DNA of 64,000 bases from the NCBI GenBank assembly GCA_033032175.1, contig CM065325.1:12676930-12740929 (forward strand), read 5' to 3'. Numbering within the stretch: position 1 is the stretch's first letter; every line of letters begins with the position of its first letter. Origin of the DNA: Saturnia japonica (taxonomy: Eukaryota > Arthropoda > Insecta > Lepidoptera > Saturniidae). Of the stretch, positions 1 through 12,400 are shown one piece after another. The position numbers were made by a program, and so were the translations under genes. The notes below the pieces were generated by a model. The model was not told where the DNA came from, searched no databases, and was given only the letters and a program-made list of their open reading frames with translations.

Positions 1-195
1 ACGAATATGGTAATATTTTTTTTTAATCTATATGTTTGAATTTAAGCAGCTTTAACGATTTTTATGATATTTTGTAGACGGGAAGTACAGTCGCGACCCC
101 AACGATGAAAAACACTACGCTAAATCATACTTTTTTTAAACATACACCACTTTGTATGTTATGTAATTTTTATTTTTATATAGTAGCTCGGCAAA

Positions 196-590
196 TTGAC
201 GTCACTGTCTCTGATGGTAATCACAGTACAATCCAAACACAACGGCGACAACCGAGAGATTGAAATCCATCGGCGGTTTCCGCTGTCATGCCAGCCTGCA
301 AAAATGTCTCTTCACGATACGCTTGCAGTACCCGATGTCGTAAGAAGGAGGGAACACACTGTCCGGGAGTTGGTTCCACAGTTACACAGTACGACAAAGA
401 TAAGACATATGGAACTTAAAAATGTGTACGTGAAAAGAAAATTGTCAAGATCGCAGGTAAAGGTTATAAATAAATAAGAGTCACTATCACTAAACGACAT
501 AAATAAACCGTGGCAAGGAGTGGTGACCGGCCTTGACATGAGGTCACCACACAGTGTAGCGGAGTCATCAAATTTTATTACCACTGTTCA
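196..590 (-). mobile_element. non-LTR retrotransposon 3'-end relic, family N
   Basis: The minus strand resembles the segment at 37035-37262 (+): the same order of a piece near the word for a tyrosine/arginine-rich C-terminus, a CAGGCTGxxxGACAGCGG core, and a TGGTxxxCxxTTGTGTTTGGATTGTACTGTG tail. Decayed by stops and indels. Confidence 0.5.
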
Positions 591-599
591 TCAATTTAC

Positions 600-1614
600 A
601 AACTGTATCTATTCACTGTGATTAAACTGTATCGCTTACTTCATATTTCATTGGCTAAATAGCTTTACGAACATCTGTAGAACATGATAAATTGTTAGAC
701 ACGAATAAAATTCACATTTTAGACAATTTGTATTTATGAGTTTGATACATCACTGATTCATTCATTATGAGTAAAGTTAACTAATTTTATATTCGTAGTT
801 TATTATTTTTGCACCTGCTAAAGCTTCCATGTAAAAATCGTACTATACAAGAAAGTTAAGACCGTTTCTTTTTAATGAGAATTATATTTTATCTCCTTTT
901 ATAAATCAAACATTCGAAAAAAACACAATAAAATTTGGCTAAAAGAATGTGCTACCTTTGGACATGGAGAAGGAAATAGTACAAACAACACGAAATTGCG
1001 GGAAAATGTTACTTTTTATATAGAACACGCGTTTTCATCTGCGTCACATAATGAAAGCTCTCAAAAGGAATAATTTTCCCCGTTTTTGCAACATTTTCTT
1101 TGATGCTCCGCTGCTATTGGCCTTACCGTAGTGATGTATACAGCCTATAAACTTCCTCGATAAATGGGCTATCCAACACTAAAATAACTTTTCCATTCGA
1201 ACCAGAAGTTCCTGAGATTAGCGCATTCAACCAAATAAAGACACTCTTCAGCTTTATAATATTATAAAGTCCATAACAGGTCTCCTAAATGTGTATCTCA
1301 CAAATGACACTATTTTTAAAATTGTCAGCAATAGATAGTTCTGCGTCGGGATCTCGAACTATAGGATCTCTTGGTTTCGGTTGAACGGCTCAATGCAGAT
1401 TCGAAGCAAGAACCGTCGCCTGTAGCAGCCGGCTCAGCGTAATAATCTCGACCATCGAGATTTTCGTCATTATGAAATGGAAATAGGTGAATATTATTAC
1501 AAAATTCCGATTATGAGGTTTCTCCAGTGATTTTAGTTCAATCTTCAGTTTATTTCAATAATTTACATTGAATATTTTTATGGAAATGTTATATTAAGTT
1601 TTAAAAATAATTAT
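600..1614. other. upstream non-coding stretch, nothing recognised
   Basis: AT-rich sequence with no convincing exon, RNA gene or transposon domain. A short in-frame ATG segment near 1050 runs into a stop after 26 codons and lacks a donor. Confidence 0.4.
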
Positions 1615-1946
1615 TATAAAGTAGCTGGCACCCGCGACTTCGTCTGCGTATTATTGGATATACACAGACAGATCTTTGAACACGATAAACAAAAAAAAAG
1701 CCGTTTTTGCGTGATTGAGTAACAAACATAGAAACTTTCCATTTATTATATTTGTAGGATAACACTGGTTAAGCTATGACTTTTACCGGGATAAAAATAC
1801 CCTATGTGTTATTCCAGGTCATAGACTATCTGTATGTCAAATTTCATTGAGATCCGTTTTGCCGTTTTTGCGTGATTGAGTAACAAACATCCAAACATCT
1901 AAACATCCAAACATACACATTTTCACATTTATTATATTAGTAGGAT
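1615..1946. repeat. dispersed RTE/SINE-type 3' tail repeat, nested
   Basis: It begins with a CCCGCGACTTCGTCTGCGT block and ends TTATTATATTAGTAGGAT, both common ends of insect tail repeats. The phrase GCCGTTTTTGCGTGATTGAG occurs twice (about 1700 and 1861), so one copy appears inserted in or duplicated beside another. Confidence 0.6.
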
Positions 1947-2629
1947 TCAACTAGAATATCACAAAATTTGTCTTATTTTTTTTTAAATATTTTATAAAAA
2001 CCAATCTTTATTATTCCATAGTTTATCGTGTAATGACGATCTATTTCTCTATAATTTTCAAATACTCGAACCCGCATCCGTTATTTAAATTTAAAATATA
2101 CTTTGAGACATCGAACTACCTTATAGAAAAACATATTATCTTTGCGTAACTCCTAACAGCGCATGCCCTAACACTATTAGACGTAACAGAATTTGACATG
2201 TTGTCAATTCTAAAATGTATTTGTGACTTCAAAAATTTGCTTTAAAATATTATTTTCACAGAGTGGCGTTTCGAACACATCCTAGTATCTATGGTCACAT
2301 ACTTCAATAGCTACGTATATCTCTAAAATTGGGCGAACGTTTTGACGACCCGAAAAGAACGATTAAAGGAGCCTGCGACCTGCTATAAATCTAATAAACT
2401 GGCGCCGAGTTGATTGGGGCGTTAGCATTGCCACATATAACTCATACCGCTATTAAAAACACTATTCCGGTCAGTGACAAGCCAATTTCGAAACACTAAT
2501 TCCCTTAACCCCGGACGTTTTAGACAAAAATATCTATCAATTGATATAACCTCATTCAATAAACCTTAGAAATAGTCTTATTCAAGATAATTAAATGCCA
2601 GAAAATCGTTGTTTTCCGAATTTATTCTT

Positions 2630-2745
2630 TCTGTTATGAAAAAGTAGCCTTATTCCTTATATAATCAGCTATCTTCCAGTACAATCCCGTCAGAATCGGA
2701 GCAACGGTTTCAGAGATTACACGGAATAAACAGACAGACATACAA
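2630..2745. repeat. decayed RTE-type tail repeat
   Basis: Contains CCCGTCAGAATCGGAGCAAC and a GTTTCAGAGATTACACGGAA block followed by AACAGACAGACATAC, a common insect repeat consensus. Diverged. Confidence 0.5.
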
Positions 2746-3266
2746 TATTTTTTTGTCATAGTTACTTATACGTTTATATTCATTTAGTATAAAGCTGTTA
2801 TTTTGACGTCACAAACAGACACTTCAATTTTATTAATTATATATTATGACTAATGAAATTTTGCAGCCCCAAAAAGCGTAGCCCCTACTACGCTACACCT
2901 CTGCTAAACGTAAAATTGTTCTATTACGCCCTTAATACAACCAACCCCACGCTTTATTAATATCCTTACCAATTAAGCTGTAAGTATGACTCTATAGAAA
3001 TACTTTCTTAATAATGATAAAAATATAAGCTTTATTTAATAATTTAATATCGGCTAAAATGACGACGACATCTAGTCTTCCATATAAAACTTTTTAACTT
3101 ATTCTACATAACAGGTCAAATTATATTATTAACCTTCTAATGAAGATTAATAGTAATAACTTAACTGTATCACAACTTGAATACTCGTTAACTTACAACA
3201 TAAACTCTGTAGATGTGCGATTATGTGTGGAATTGAATTTAAAATAAATTGTCACCTACAATCCTA

Positions 3267-3330
3267 TAAATATATATTGAATAAATCTTCGACTGGTAGC
3301 TATAACGCGAGTGTTCAGAGACGGATTCAG
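3267..3330 (+). promoter_or_regulatory. possible TATA promoter and untranslated first exon
   Basis: A TATAAATATATA box at about 3267 is followed, 40-45 bp later, by GTGTTCAGAGACGGATTCAG and then a good donor (CAG/GTAAAA, at 3330/3331). This could be a noncoding first exon of papilin, but no downstream signal-peptide exon was found to join it. Confidence 0.15.
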
Positions 3331-4639
3331 GTAAAATATTTGTATTATTATTTTTTATTTCTGCTTTCATTATAACAAGTGTCTTTTGTTTAAAATTATA
3401 CTTTAAAAGTCATTGATACATTATAAACACATATTAAAATTTATGATTAATTTTACCTAAGGCTCTTAGAAACTTCAATTCAGAATAAAGCAATTTTTTT
3501 TCTCTATCATTCCCTTTTCACTCCATTAAACGATGAAATTTTGAAAACTGTAAAATAACAATTTTTGTGTGTCTAATTTCAAAACTCTTAATTTTCATTC
3601 TGTTTTTAGTTATTATTTTAATCATTTTATTAATCTTAAAGGTGATTAATATTCCTTAGTACTTCATAGAAGGCTTCTATTATCTAGATTTCATTCTTGT
3701 AGCTACATTGATTGATTAATTTCATTAATTGTTGCCACATTTTTACCTCGTCAGCAATTTTTTTTTTAAATGATTTTTTTTGTTCAATTTAAAATTACGG
3801 AATATTCTAATCATAAACAGCTTAAATTATACGCCTAATTTTGTTCAATCTTATTTATAGATTCCTTGCAACTTATTAGCTGCTTATTTGCAGCTTAGTG
3901 CTGTGGGCTATTTTTATTATTATTAAAGTTTATTTGGATTTTTCTTTCTATTAAAATAATGAAACACCTCTACGTATAAAACAGAGAAATTAAAATTTGG
4001 AACTCTGAATCCAAACCCGGGCCAGTGATTTTAAAGCAAGGTGTACAGCAGTTTTGAAACGTCCACTACGTTCTCATTGCAAGTTGTTTATCATAATAAC
4101 ATATTGAGTATTATATTTGAGATATTCAAAGTGATTTTAAGTTTGGATGGAGTTGATTCATCGTTGCAAGTCATTTCCTCGGCTTACGATGAATGTTACT
4201 TGTGCATATTGTGAATTAATGAGCGCAGTACGCTTTAGAAAATATGCTTTATTCTGAAGTGATGTTTCTAAGAGCCTAAGATAAAATTTATCATAATGGT
4301 TTTGCTGCAACTTAAATTTATATAGTTCAGACATACGACGGTTCAGTCGAAGACTATGTAATACGTAGCGAGATAGGCAGCGAGATTGTACCTAGGAACA
4401 GTGTTTTTTTATAGTAGGCGACTTATTAACTAAAGTCTTTACTATGTATGCCGCAGCCTTTTTTTCTGACTGACTATACTGTTCGCCATAATGGCCCTGG
4501 AGCCTCTGACGGCTTTTACATCTTCACCGTCACTTGGTTATGCTATAGCTCAAGCGAGAATGCCTTTAAAGCGGCTACTTTTGAAGTGCGTGCGGGCACA
4601 GAGCAGACATGTTCCTATCGCGTCCGGTCAATAGTCAAG

Positions 4640-4930
4640 GTCAAAAATAAATGCAATAGAACGAATATTAATTACGTATTTCATAAATATGGAGACACAA
4701 TTTCACACACGGCCATTTAACTTCAAGTTACGGAAAGCTTGTATTATGGTAATTAAACATCTGTTATACCTACATACAAATATTTAACACCCAGGCACAC
4801 AGCGCATAATTATGATCATTACTCAAATGCCAGTTATATGCGGGGATTGAATTCGCGAACTCTCGGCTCAATAGTAGGGCTCACTACTACTGCACTATGA
4901 GGCCTGTAAAGGCATGTCATATTATATTAA
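4640..4930 (-). mobile_element. tRNA-derived SINE relic, family S2
   Basis: The plus strand has a GAGACACAATTTCACACACG lead, a CTTGTATTATGGTAATTAAA block, AACACCCAGGCAC, and ends in a region whose reverse strand carries a B-box-like GAGTTCGCGAATTC. A related piece lies at 54180-54310. Confidence 0.5.
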
Positions 4931-4999
4931 AACGTAATTTATTTAATATGACGTGCTTGTTTAGGAAACCGGTCTTTGTGATACGTGCAGTGATTCTGT

Positions 5000-5265
5000 T
5001 TCGATCGACATGAGCTTGAACTTTCAATTAAAAAAAACATCCTCATGAAACATGGTGATAGGGCATTTTCTAATGCCAGCCTGGCTATCTACCATCCTCA
5101 AGTTGAAAATCTTTCGCCAGGCACCCAATAAGTGTCTTCCGGCATCTGCACTTGAGAGCCAGCCTTCCACTAGGCTTAGCGTGCTACCATTATGGGCCAC
5201 AACGTCACTTAAGTTTAGGTGAGATTGTAGCCACAACGGTTAACCTATAACGAAAAAAAAAGAGA
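5000..5265 (+). mobile_element. SINE family S1 copy
   Basis: Shares the S1 body: a CATGGTGATAGGGCATTTTC block, GCCTGGCTATCTACC, CTCAAGTTGAAAATC, CACTTGAGAGCCAG, ACTAGGCTTAGCGTGCTACC, and an end near AACCTATAACGA plus A-tail. The tRNA-like head is damaged. Confidence 0.75.
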
Positions 5266-5889
5266 GAATACATAATTTAGCAATTAAGATGAGACGACAA
5301 ATCAAACGGCAAATATTTGACTCTATTAGTAAAAATATTTACATTACAAAATTTATTTTTAAGGTACGTAAAACAAATACCCTTTACAATGATCAAACAA
5401 AAGTTAGCAAGAACAAACATCATACACATACAAAACTGTACCTTATGCGACACTTTTTACTAAAATATAAATGTTGCTTCAATAATTTTCGTGCAAAATT
5501 GCTAAATTCGAAAAAAAAAAATTGCATTTGCCGAAACTTCTACCAGTGATATGTCAAAAAACTGAATGTCAAAACTGATATGTTGTTCCGTTTTGCCCAT
5601 AATAAAAATCAAAGTTCTTGTTGAAAAAACCTTTATTGCGCTATTATTCCCTGGATATAAACAGTTAATAAATACAAAAATATTAAATAAACTTAGCTTT
5701 TCCTAACGAATTGCAAAATCTTTAATTTTTATATTTATATTTTTAATACCAATACGATATAATTCTAAAGCTGGTTAACTAAACCCCTCAAGTCGAAAGT
5801 CTGTTGTGTGTACGGGGTGGTAGAGCTGTTTTGTCTGACAGGGTCGCGAACGCCATGCATGTGATGAAAAGTCCGTCATAGTGACTCGC

Positions 5890-6250
5890 TATTGTGTATC
5901 GCGTTTCGGGATCAGTGATGCAATTCTATTGGTTGAAATTTGCACAGGTCCGCTTCAGTGAACAGGCAGCCTATGGCAGGAGTTACAACTATTGTAGGGT
6001 GATCTCGATCCAGACCAGATATTTAAGTGTTATGGGATTCGAATCCATTTTATTCGCATCCATTCCGGCACGAACAAAAAAGTTCTCTGCTTAATATCTT
6101 TGCCGTACTGTGAAGCTATGGAACTGTCACCCTCCTACAACAGGTCCTTCAAATATAGCGCGGCAGGCTGGCATGACATCTATAAGTAATGATGAATTAC
6201 TTATTGGATTACACTGTGCTCACCATCAGGTCCAGAGTGGTAACTTTGCT
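5890..6250 (+). mobile_element. non-LTR retrotransposon 3'-end relic, family N
   Basis: GGCACGAACAAAAAAGTTCT, then TTTGCCGTACTGTGAAGCTA, CAGGCTGGCATGACA and a tail before 6250 match the order seen at 37035-37262. Ends just upstream of papilin exon 1 (6314). Confidence 0.55.
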
Positions 6251-6313
6251 GTACTACGATAAAAAAAAATTAAATTATTCAGGTTTTTTTACTTTGGACA
6301 TTTTTGCCTGCAG

Positions 6314-6489
6314 GTCTCTGGACATCGAAGTCGGCATAGACGTCAAGGCACGGGTTTATTCCTGTCCGCGTCGTACGTGCTCCCAGAGGGGGAGGGCAGT
6401 GGCTGGGGAGATTGGGGTGCAGTGTCTCCGTGCTCGAGGACCTGTGGCGGAGGAGTTGCCAGCCAAAAGAGAATATGTTTACAATTTGG
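6314..6489 (+). CDS. Ppn: papilin exon 1 in window: linker and first half of TSR1
   Basis: The acceptor is a pyrimidine tract ending CTGCAG; the exon opens in phase 0 and ends in phase 2. It encodes a basic linker (RHRRQGTG), then GWGDWGAVSPCSRTCGGGV, the WxxW...CSxTCGxG signature of a thrombospondin type-1 repeat. The longer open frame across this exon, 6189-6527, is a different frame and not the gene. Confidence 0.9.
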
Positions 6490-9400
6490 GTAAATTAACA
6501 TTTGGAAATAATATTGAAAAATCATAAAAGAACAACCGTATCTGGTGTGAAAATATTTAATCTTTTATATTTTTTATACAGCTCACCGGATATTAAGTGG
6601 TCATTGCAGCTTACAACTATTTATAATGATATTTTTTAATAACATGACTTAAATGAAGTTTGCGTTTTATCTATAATTTGAAATTATGTGTTTTAATGTT
6701 TTTATTTTATTAATCATGTAATTTTATTCATGCTGAGATTGGCTATAATTAGTTATTCATTAATCTTGTTACCTGTATTTGTTTTTATTTATTTATTTAT
6801 TTATGAATGACTGTAGTCAATGCTAAATAAATAATCAATCTCAAATGGTCACGGTCAAATTGGTCATCTAAGGCCAGATTAGTGTCCATTAAACATCAAT
6901 TGTTGTAAAATCCGATAATATCGATTATTTTGCTTAATATAACTATAAGCTAACTAATAAATATATTGTTAAAATATCATTGATCTTTATTAATCTATTA
7001 AGTTTAATTGACGATTATTTCTTAGTCCATATTTAACATCTAAGCGACCACGATGAAAAATAATCGGATTTGTTCCAGTCTGGTAAATTGCGTAGATAAT
7101 TTCCTTTTAAAATAATATATATTAATTAATTAATGCTATATTATAGCAAATTTGTACTATTGATAGTTTAAAACCGCCTGATCTTAAGTGACGATGTAGC
7201 CCATAATCGTAATGAAAGGAAAACTTCATAATGAAATTATATCTTGGTAGGTATAGGCCATTTCCTAACGTCCTCCTGGTTAGCTACCACCCTCAAGTTT
7301 AAGTCTGTGTTCTGGCAGCTACACTTGAGAGCCAGTTTCTCCACTGGGCTTAGCGTGTCACCATTTTGGGCCACATTGTGACCATAACGCTAAACCTATA
7401 GACGATAAAAAAAAAACAATCAAAATGTTCCATAATTCACAGTTCGGACGGACAGCCTCAGTGCACGGGAGGTGACACCAAATATATCTCCTGCGAGACA
7501 CAGGACTGTCCCGCGGGAGCAGAGGATTTCAGGACCACACAGTGCGCTTACTACAACAACGAGTCTTTCCGTGGCATTAAGTACAAGTTAGTATTTACGT
7601 ACTTTTACTCCTCACTGTTTTTATAATTAAGCCGGCCACACACGCTACGATCTGCGCTGGTAAACCGAAGCGTGCAATGGAATAGTTAATCGTGGATTTT
7701 TAAGGTGGGGCAGTAGGCTAAGCGGTATCTTAAACGTTTAGCTACAAAAAATATTTTAAGAAGACTATCTTTAACTTTTTCAGAAATTTTGACGTACATT
7801 TACAGTTTTTTTAAGTAACAATCAGCAAAAATGGGCAATTGTCACAAAAACTTTCTTTCATGCCAACCAATCCTGATCCAAGGAAATGTATGAGAATTTA
7901 TAGAACGTAACTCAGTCTTATCTTATCTCAAACTTCGCTAAGTATTTACTCAGCGCAATCTCAGCTTTCGATTTTATAGTCAATGCTACATCGCTAATAT
8001 GCCATGATCTTTTTATTCGTTTATTACACAAGTTCTCCGTAACTCGTATTTGATGTCTTGTAGTCTTTGTTCAGGTAAAATTAAGCAAATGCTAATATAT
8101 GCGGCTAATAATTGGAATTCTGGACTTGCTCAGAATCTGAGAGAAACTGAGATAAGTCTTGAGTAGGTACACTCTATAGATTACTTCCCTAGACTTGGCA
8201 CCTATTAGATTTAACGTTGTCACTCCTAGAAATCTACAAATATGCAATTTATTACTCACATTATTTGTTTATGTAAGTATACTTCGTTTTAGTGAAACTT
8301 AATAACAGTATAATCATGACTAACGGTTAAGTGAAATCACTTAAGAAAATTTTAATTATTATAGAACGTATCGTTTTAATTTTTGCCTTTAGCAATTGAA
8401 ATATAAAAAAATATACATAACTAATACATACCTAGTTTAGAAATTTATATAATACTAATATACTAACGCTCAAAGGTTTGATTGTTTATTTAAATAAGCA
8501 TATCTCTGAAACTGCCATTCAGATTAAAAAAATTCTTTTTGAATTTTGTAGCTTTTCTATTGAGAAAACTTATAGGCTATATAACTTTACGCTACTACAC
8601 TAAAGAGCGGAAGAGTAATCATGAACGTTAAGCAATCTGGCAAGGTTTAGGTAAGTATGGAAAGTGAAAAGTAGGTGTACAGTTGGCCGAATAAATTAAA
8701 GAAGGGTGAAACCGTGGCACAACTAGTCTATAATATGTAATTTACCCTAAAATGAAATAGAATATATTGTATTATGACAAATGCAAAAACGTTTATGAGA
8801 GGTACCGCAATCAGAAATCTATTTGGTAAATTATCTATACTTAGGTAAACTTTACATTGGTAAATAAATAAATAAATATCTTAGGTGTTGTAAGCTTCCA
8901 TAAAAAATTTGCTACGTTATATCTGTGTCGTACTGTGAAGATGTGGAACTCTCTTCCAGCCAAGTGTGTTCCCTCATTACTACAACATGGAGTCCTTCAA
9001 ACGATAAGTAAAGAGGCATCAGGTAAAAAAAATGGCTACGTTAACCACTTACCATCAGGGAGGCCGTATGTTTGTTTGTCACCTCAGTTTTTTGTTGTAA
9101 AATTAGAAGGTTAACAAAAATGTTTTAACCAGATGGGAACCGTACACGAAAGCTCCCAATCCTTGCGAGCTGAACTGCATGCCACATGGAGAGCGCTTCT
9201 ATTACCGCCACAAGTCGAAGGTAGTGGACGGTACGCGTTGCAACGACGACTCTTTCGACGTTTGCGTCAACGGCACTTGTCAGGTAATTAAATCTAATAG
9301 GTAATTTTACATGAACTTTATTACCGTGCTCAAAAATGTCCGAACTAAAACCATTACGAAATACTAAATGGGCTACAATTCTATGTCTCATTACGAAATT

Positions 9401-12400
9401 AAACTGACATAGTTATCTGCACTACCCCTCACGCTTAAAACAAAATTATAAAGGAGACAGCTACTCATTCATACAAACATGGGCCTGGGTAAAAAAAGAG
9501 ATGTAAAAATATGAAAACGATGTAAATTAATAGCTAATGCATTATCAAACAGTCACCTAAAAAAAGCGGTTTTTTGCAATCTAAAAGCAGATACATATTT
9601 AGGATATTTCGTAAAAGCGAAGTCATGTAATAAACTTCAATGAAACTATTTTTGAAGTAGGATTAATATTAAAAAAGGGTTATGTTTATTATCTTTTAAA
9701 GTTTTTAGTTTACTTATTTTGTTGATTGTGAATTTTAATGATATTGTACGATTTTAAAAACAAAAATATATTCAATTTTATAAACCATATTCCAACTGAT
9801 TACATTCTGGGCCCAGAAGTACCCGTCTCCTTTAAATCCTGCGTGTTAAATATATGTACGTTTCAAGGTAGTACCATTTAATTTCATTAAATCTCTATAT
9901 AATATTTTTGAAAGGTATATTTTTGGTATTTGTAATATCTCCCATAATTCTTTATCAAAATTATTAATATTTGAAACATCATTTTAAAGTTTATATTACC
10001 CGCTATTGAACAAAAATAACACAAATAATTTAAAGCAAATTAAAAACTTTTTAATTATAATATATTAAACTAAAATATGAGAGGCGCCATCTATTAACAA
10101 TTTATCTAATTATCATGACCATCTGTTATAGTTCTTTACATTGTATAGTGTGCGAAACATTCGCACTAATCAGCTAGTCAATTTTATATCAACTGTACAC
10201 ACTCGCCGAGAATGTCTAGCCGAGAGTCTCGGCTGATGAGGCTCTCAACGAGAGCATACATGAACACACTCGTTTTTTCATTTGTACTGAAGATTCCCGC
10301 GGTATTAGACGTAGAAATTGCTGCTGCTGTTTGTATTCTTCTTGCTATTATAATTTTTTACACATTTATCATTAAAAAAAAATCTTAACCGATGGCGAAG
10401 AAGAAGATGGTGGTTGTTACAATGTACCCAATAGAAACAGGTAAATAGGTACTTAAAACGTAACCTATATTTACTTTATCTATATTTGATCATTTGACTC
10501 GGGCGCAAAAAACCAACAAGCGACCGAAGGACCGAAGCGAGGCGCGAGAGAACGAGACAAGACGAGAGCACCATGTACACACGCACTCGGCCTGTCTCTG
10601 GGTATCTCGGCGAGTGTGTACAGCCGCCATAAAATTTCGTTTAACGCTGTCAAATTTTCTATTCTAAATGTAGGTACTTTTGCTGCTAATTATTCTAGTC
10701 GACAAGTTGAAAATGGTACAAAATAGAGATACTGCTCTTAAAATTATGTGCGATAGCTCATTGGATCCGGAATGACGCCTAGAAAAATGTGCCAAAATCG
10801 TGTATTAGCACATAAAAAATTGCAAAAGTTATAAACAATTAAAGATGAAAAATATCGTTAAATTTAGTTTTTTGCTAATATTTCATAAACTATTAATAAT
10901 TAAGAAATTTCAAAAAAAGGTTTTAGGTTCTGCGCGCTACATTTTTAGGTTGCGCGCGCGGCGTCAAAAGTGAGTACGGCACATTAATTAATTTATTTAA
11001 GGTATTGACTTTTTTTTAATTTGAAAAAAATATGGTGTGTTCTGAACACTATAAACAATTTATTCCCGTTGGAAATTTTACTTAAAATTAATTTTTCAAC
11101 AAGTTAAACAATTGTTAACTAACAAAGTTTTCTCGAACTTCCGTCTTAATTGTAAGTGAAAAAAAAATGTTTAAATAATTGTCGTAAGAAATTTTCGCTT
11201 CGTAAAACCTTTCTTACATACATACTTGACAAGATCGCACCATAAAAGTAAAAAAAAATATTTATACTTTGTTCATAATAATTTTTTTACTTGAACAACA
11301 TTACTTGGGTTTTTAAATTTTTGTTCGTTAACGATTGGAGAAAGGCAACTTGGCTAGGGCCCCCGAGCAGCTAGAACTGTCGCCACAGAATCACATAGCA
11401 AGGGCGATAAGCGTGATAGGTGACCAGGCTAAGCCTAGCAAATATCACCCACGGTTCCATATTCTTTCATGCTCCTTCTAGGATTTGAATTTACGGTATT
11501 CCAGTATGATATAAACAGAACTACTACCGTATCATCATATGCTGATTGATTAATTATAGCCGGTTGGCTGTGACATGATGCTGGGTTCAAACGCGCGAGA
11601 AGACAAATGCCGGAACTGTCGAGGCAACGGTGTCAACTGTCACACAACCAGCGGGCTTCTCAATACACAAGATCTCAGGAAAGGTAACAAACAGTATTGT
11701 TGATTATACCATCAACCTTGGCCGATATGGTGTGAGGTTCTGTCGAATGGCCATCATTTTACATTATTGTCTTGGGGAAGGGCAATTCCAAGTCATCTAC
11801 CACTACGCAATCTTAAATATCCAATGTCTTAAATTTTCGTTATATGTAACAGGTTATGTTAGACTGGAAAATTTTGGATGAAGCTCCTTCCAAAATAATC
11901 ATAGCAATATTTTATAAGTGCGTTATGATAAGTCACCAGGAGTTTTTGGAGGAAACTTGATCTATCATTTAGAGGTTCTTATTGTCATTTATTGACTTAC
12001 GTTATTTGACCCTTTGTAATGTAATATCAGTGATATTTTACGTGCAAAAATGAAATGGATTATTATTAATAGGTAACGATGCATTTTAAGTAGCTACAAA
12101 AACTCCTTGAACATTTATAATAAGGGAACCGCTTGTTAGAGCTATGTTCGAAAATTACAAGAAAAACTAAACAAATATTGTACTCTCCTGACGTTGACAA
12201 AGCTGTGAATGAAAATACATTGTCATTAAAGCAATGATAGGTTAGTAGTAGCATGTACGGACATCGCGTCGATCGACGTTAGTTCGAATCCCTGCAATGA
12301 GTCTGAGCTTTCGGCAAAGGAAACATCGAGATGAAACCATAGCATGGTTGTAGTGCATTTTCCAATGCCCGCCTGGCTATCTAAAACTCATAAGTTGAAA

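Noticed and set aside
6189..6527. 112-codon frame covering papilin exon 1
   Set aside because: A different frame from the TSR; it runs across the acceptor and reads no known domain.
12235..12300. Possible tRNA gene from the TTCGAATCCC B box
   Set aside because: It is the head of an S1 SINE; no cloverleaf can be completed and the same head recurs in other copies.
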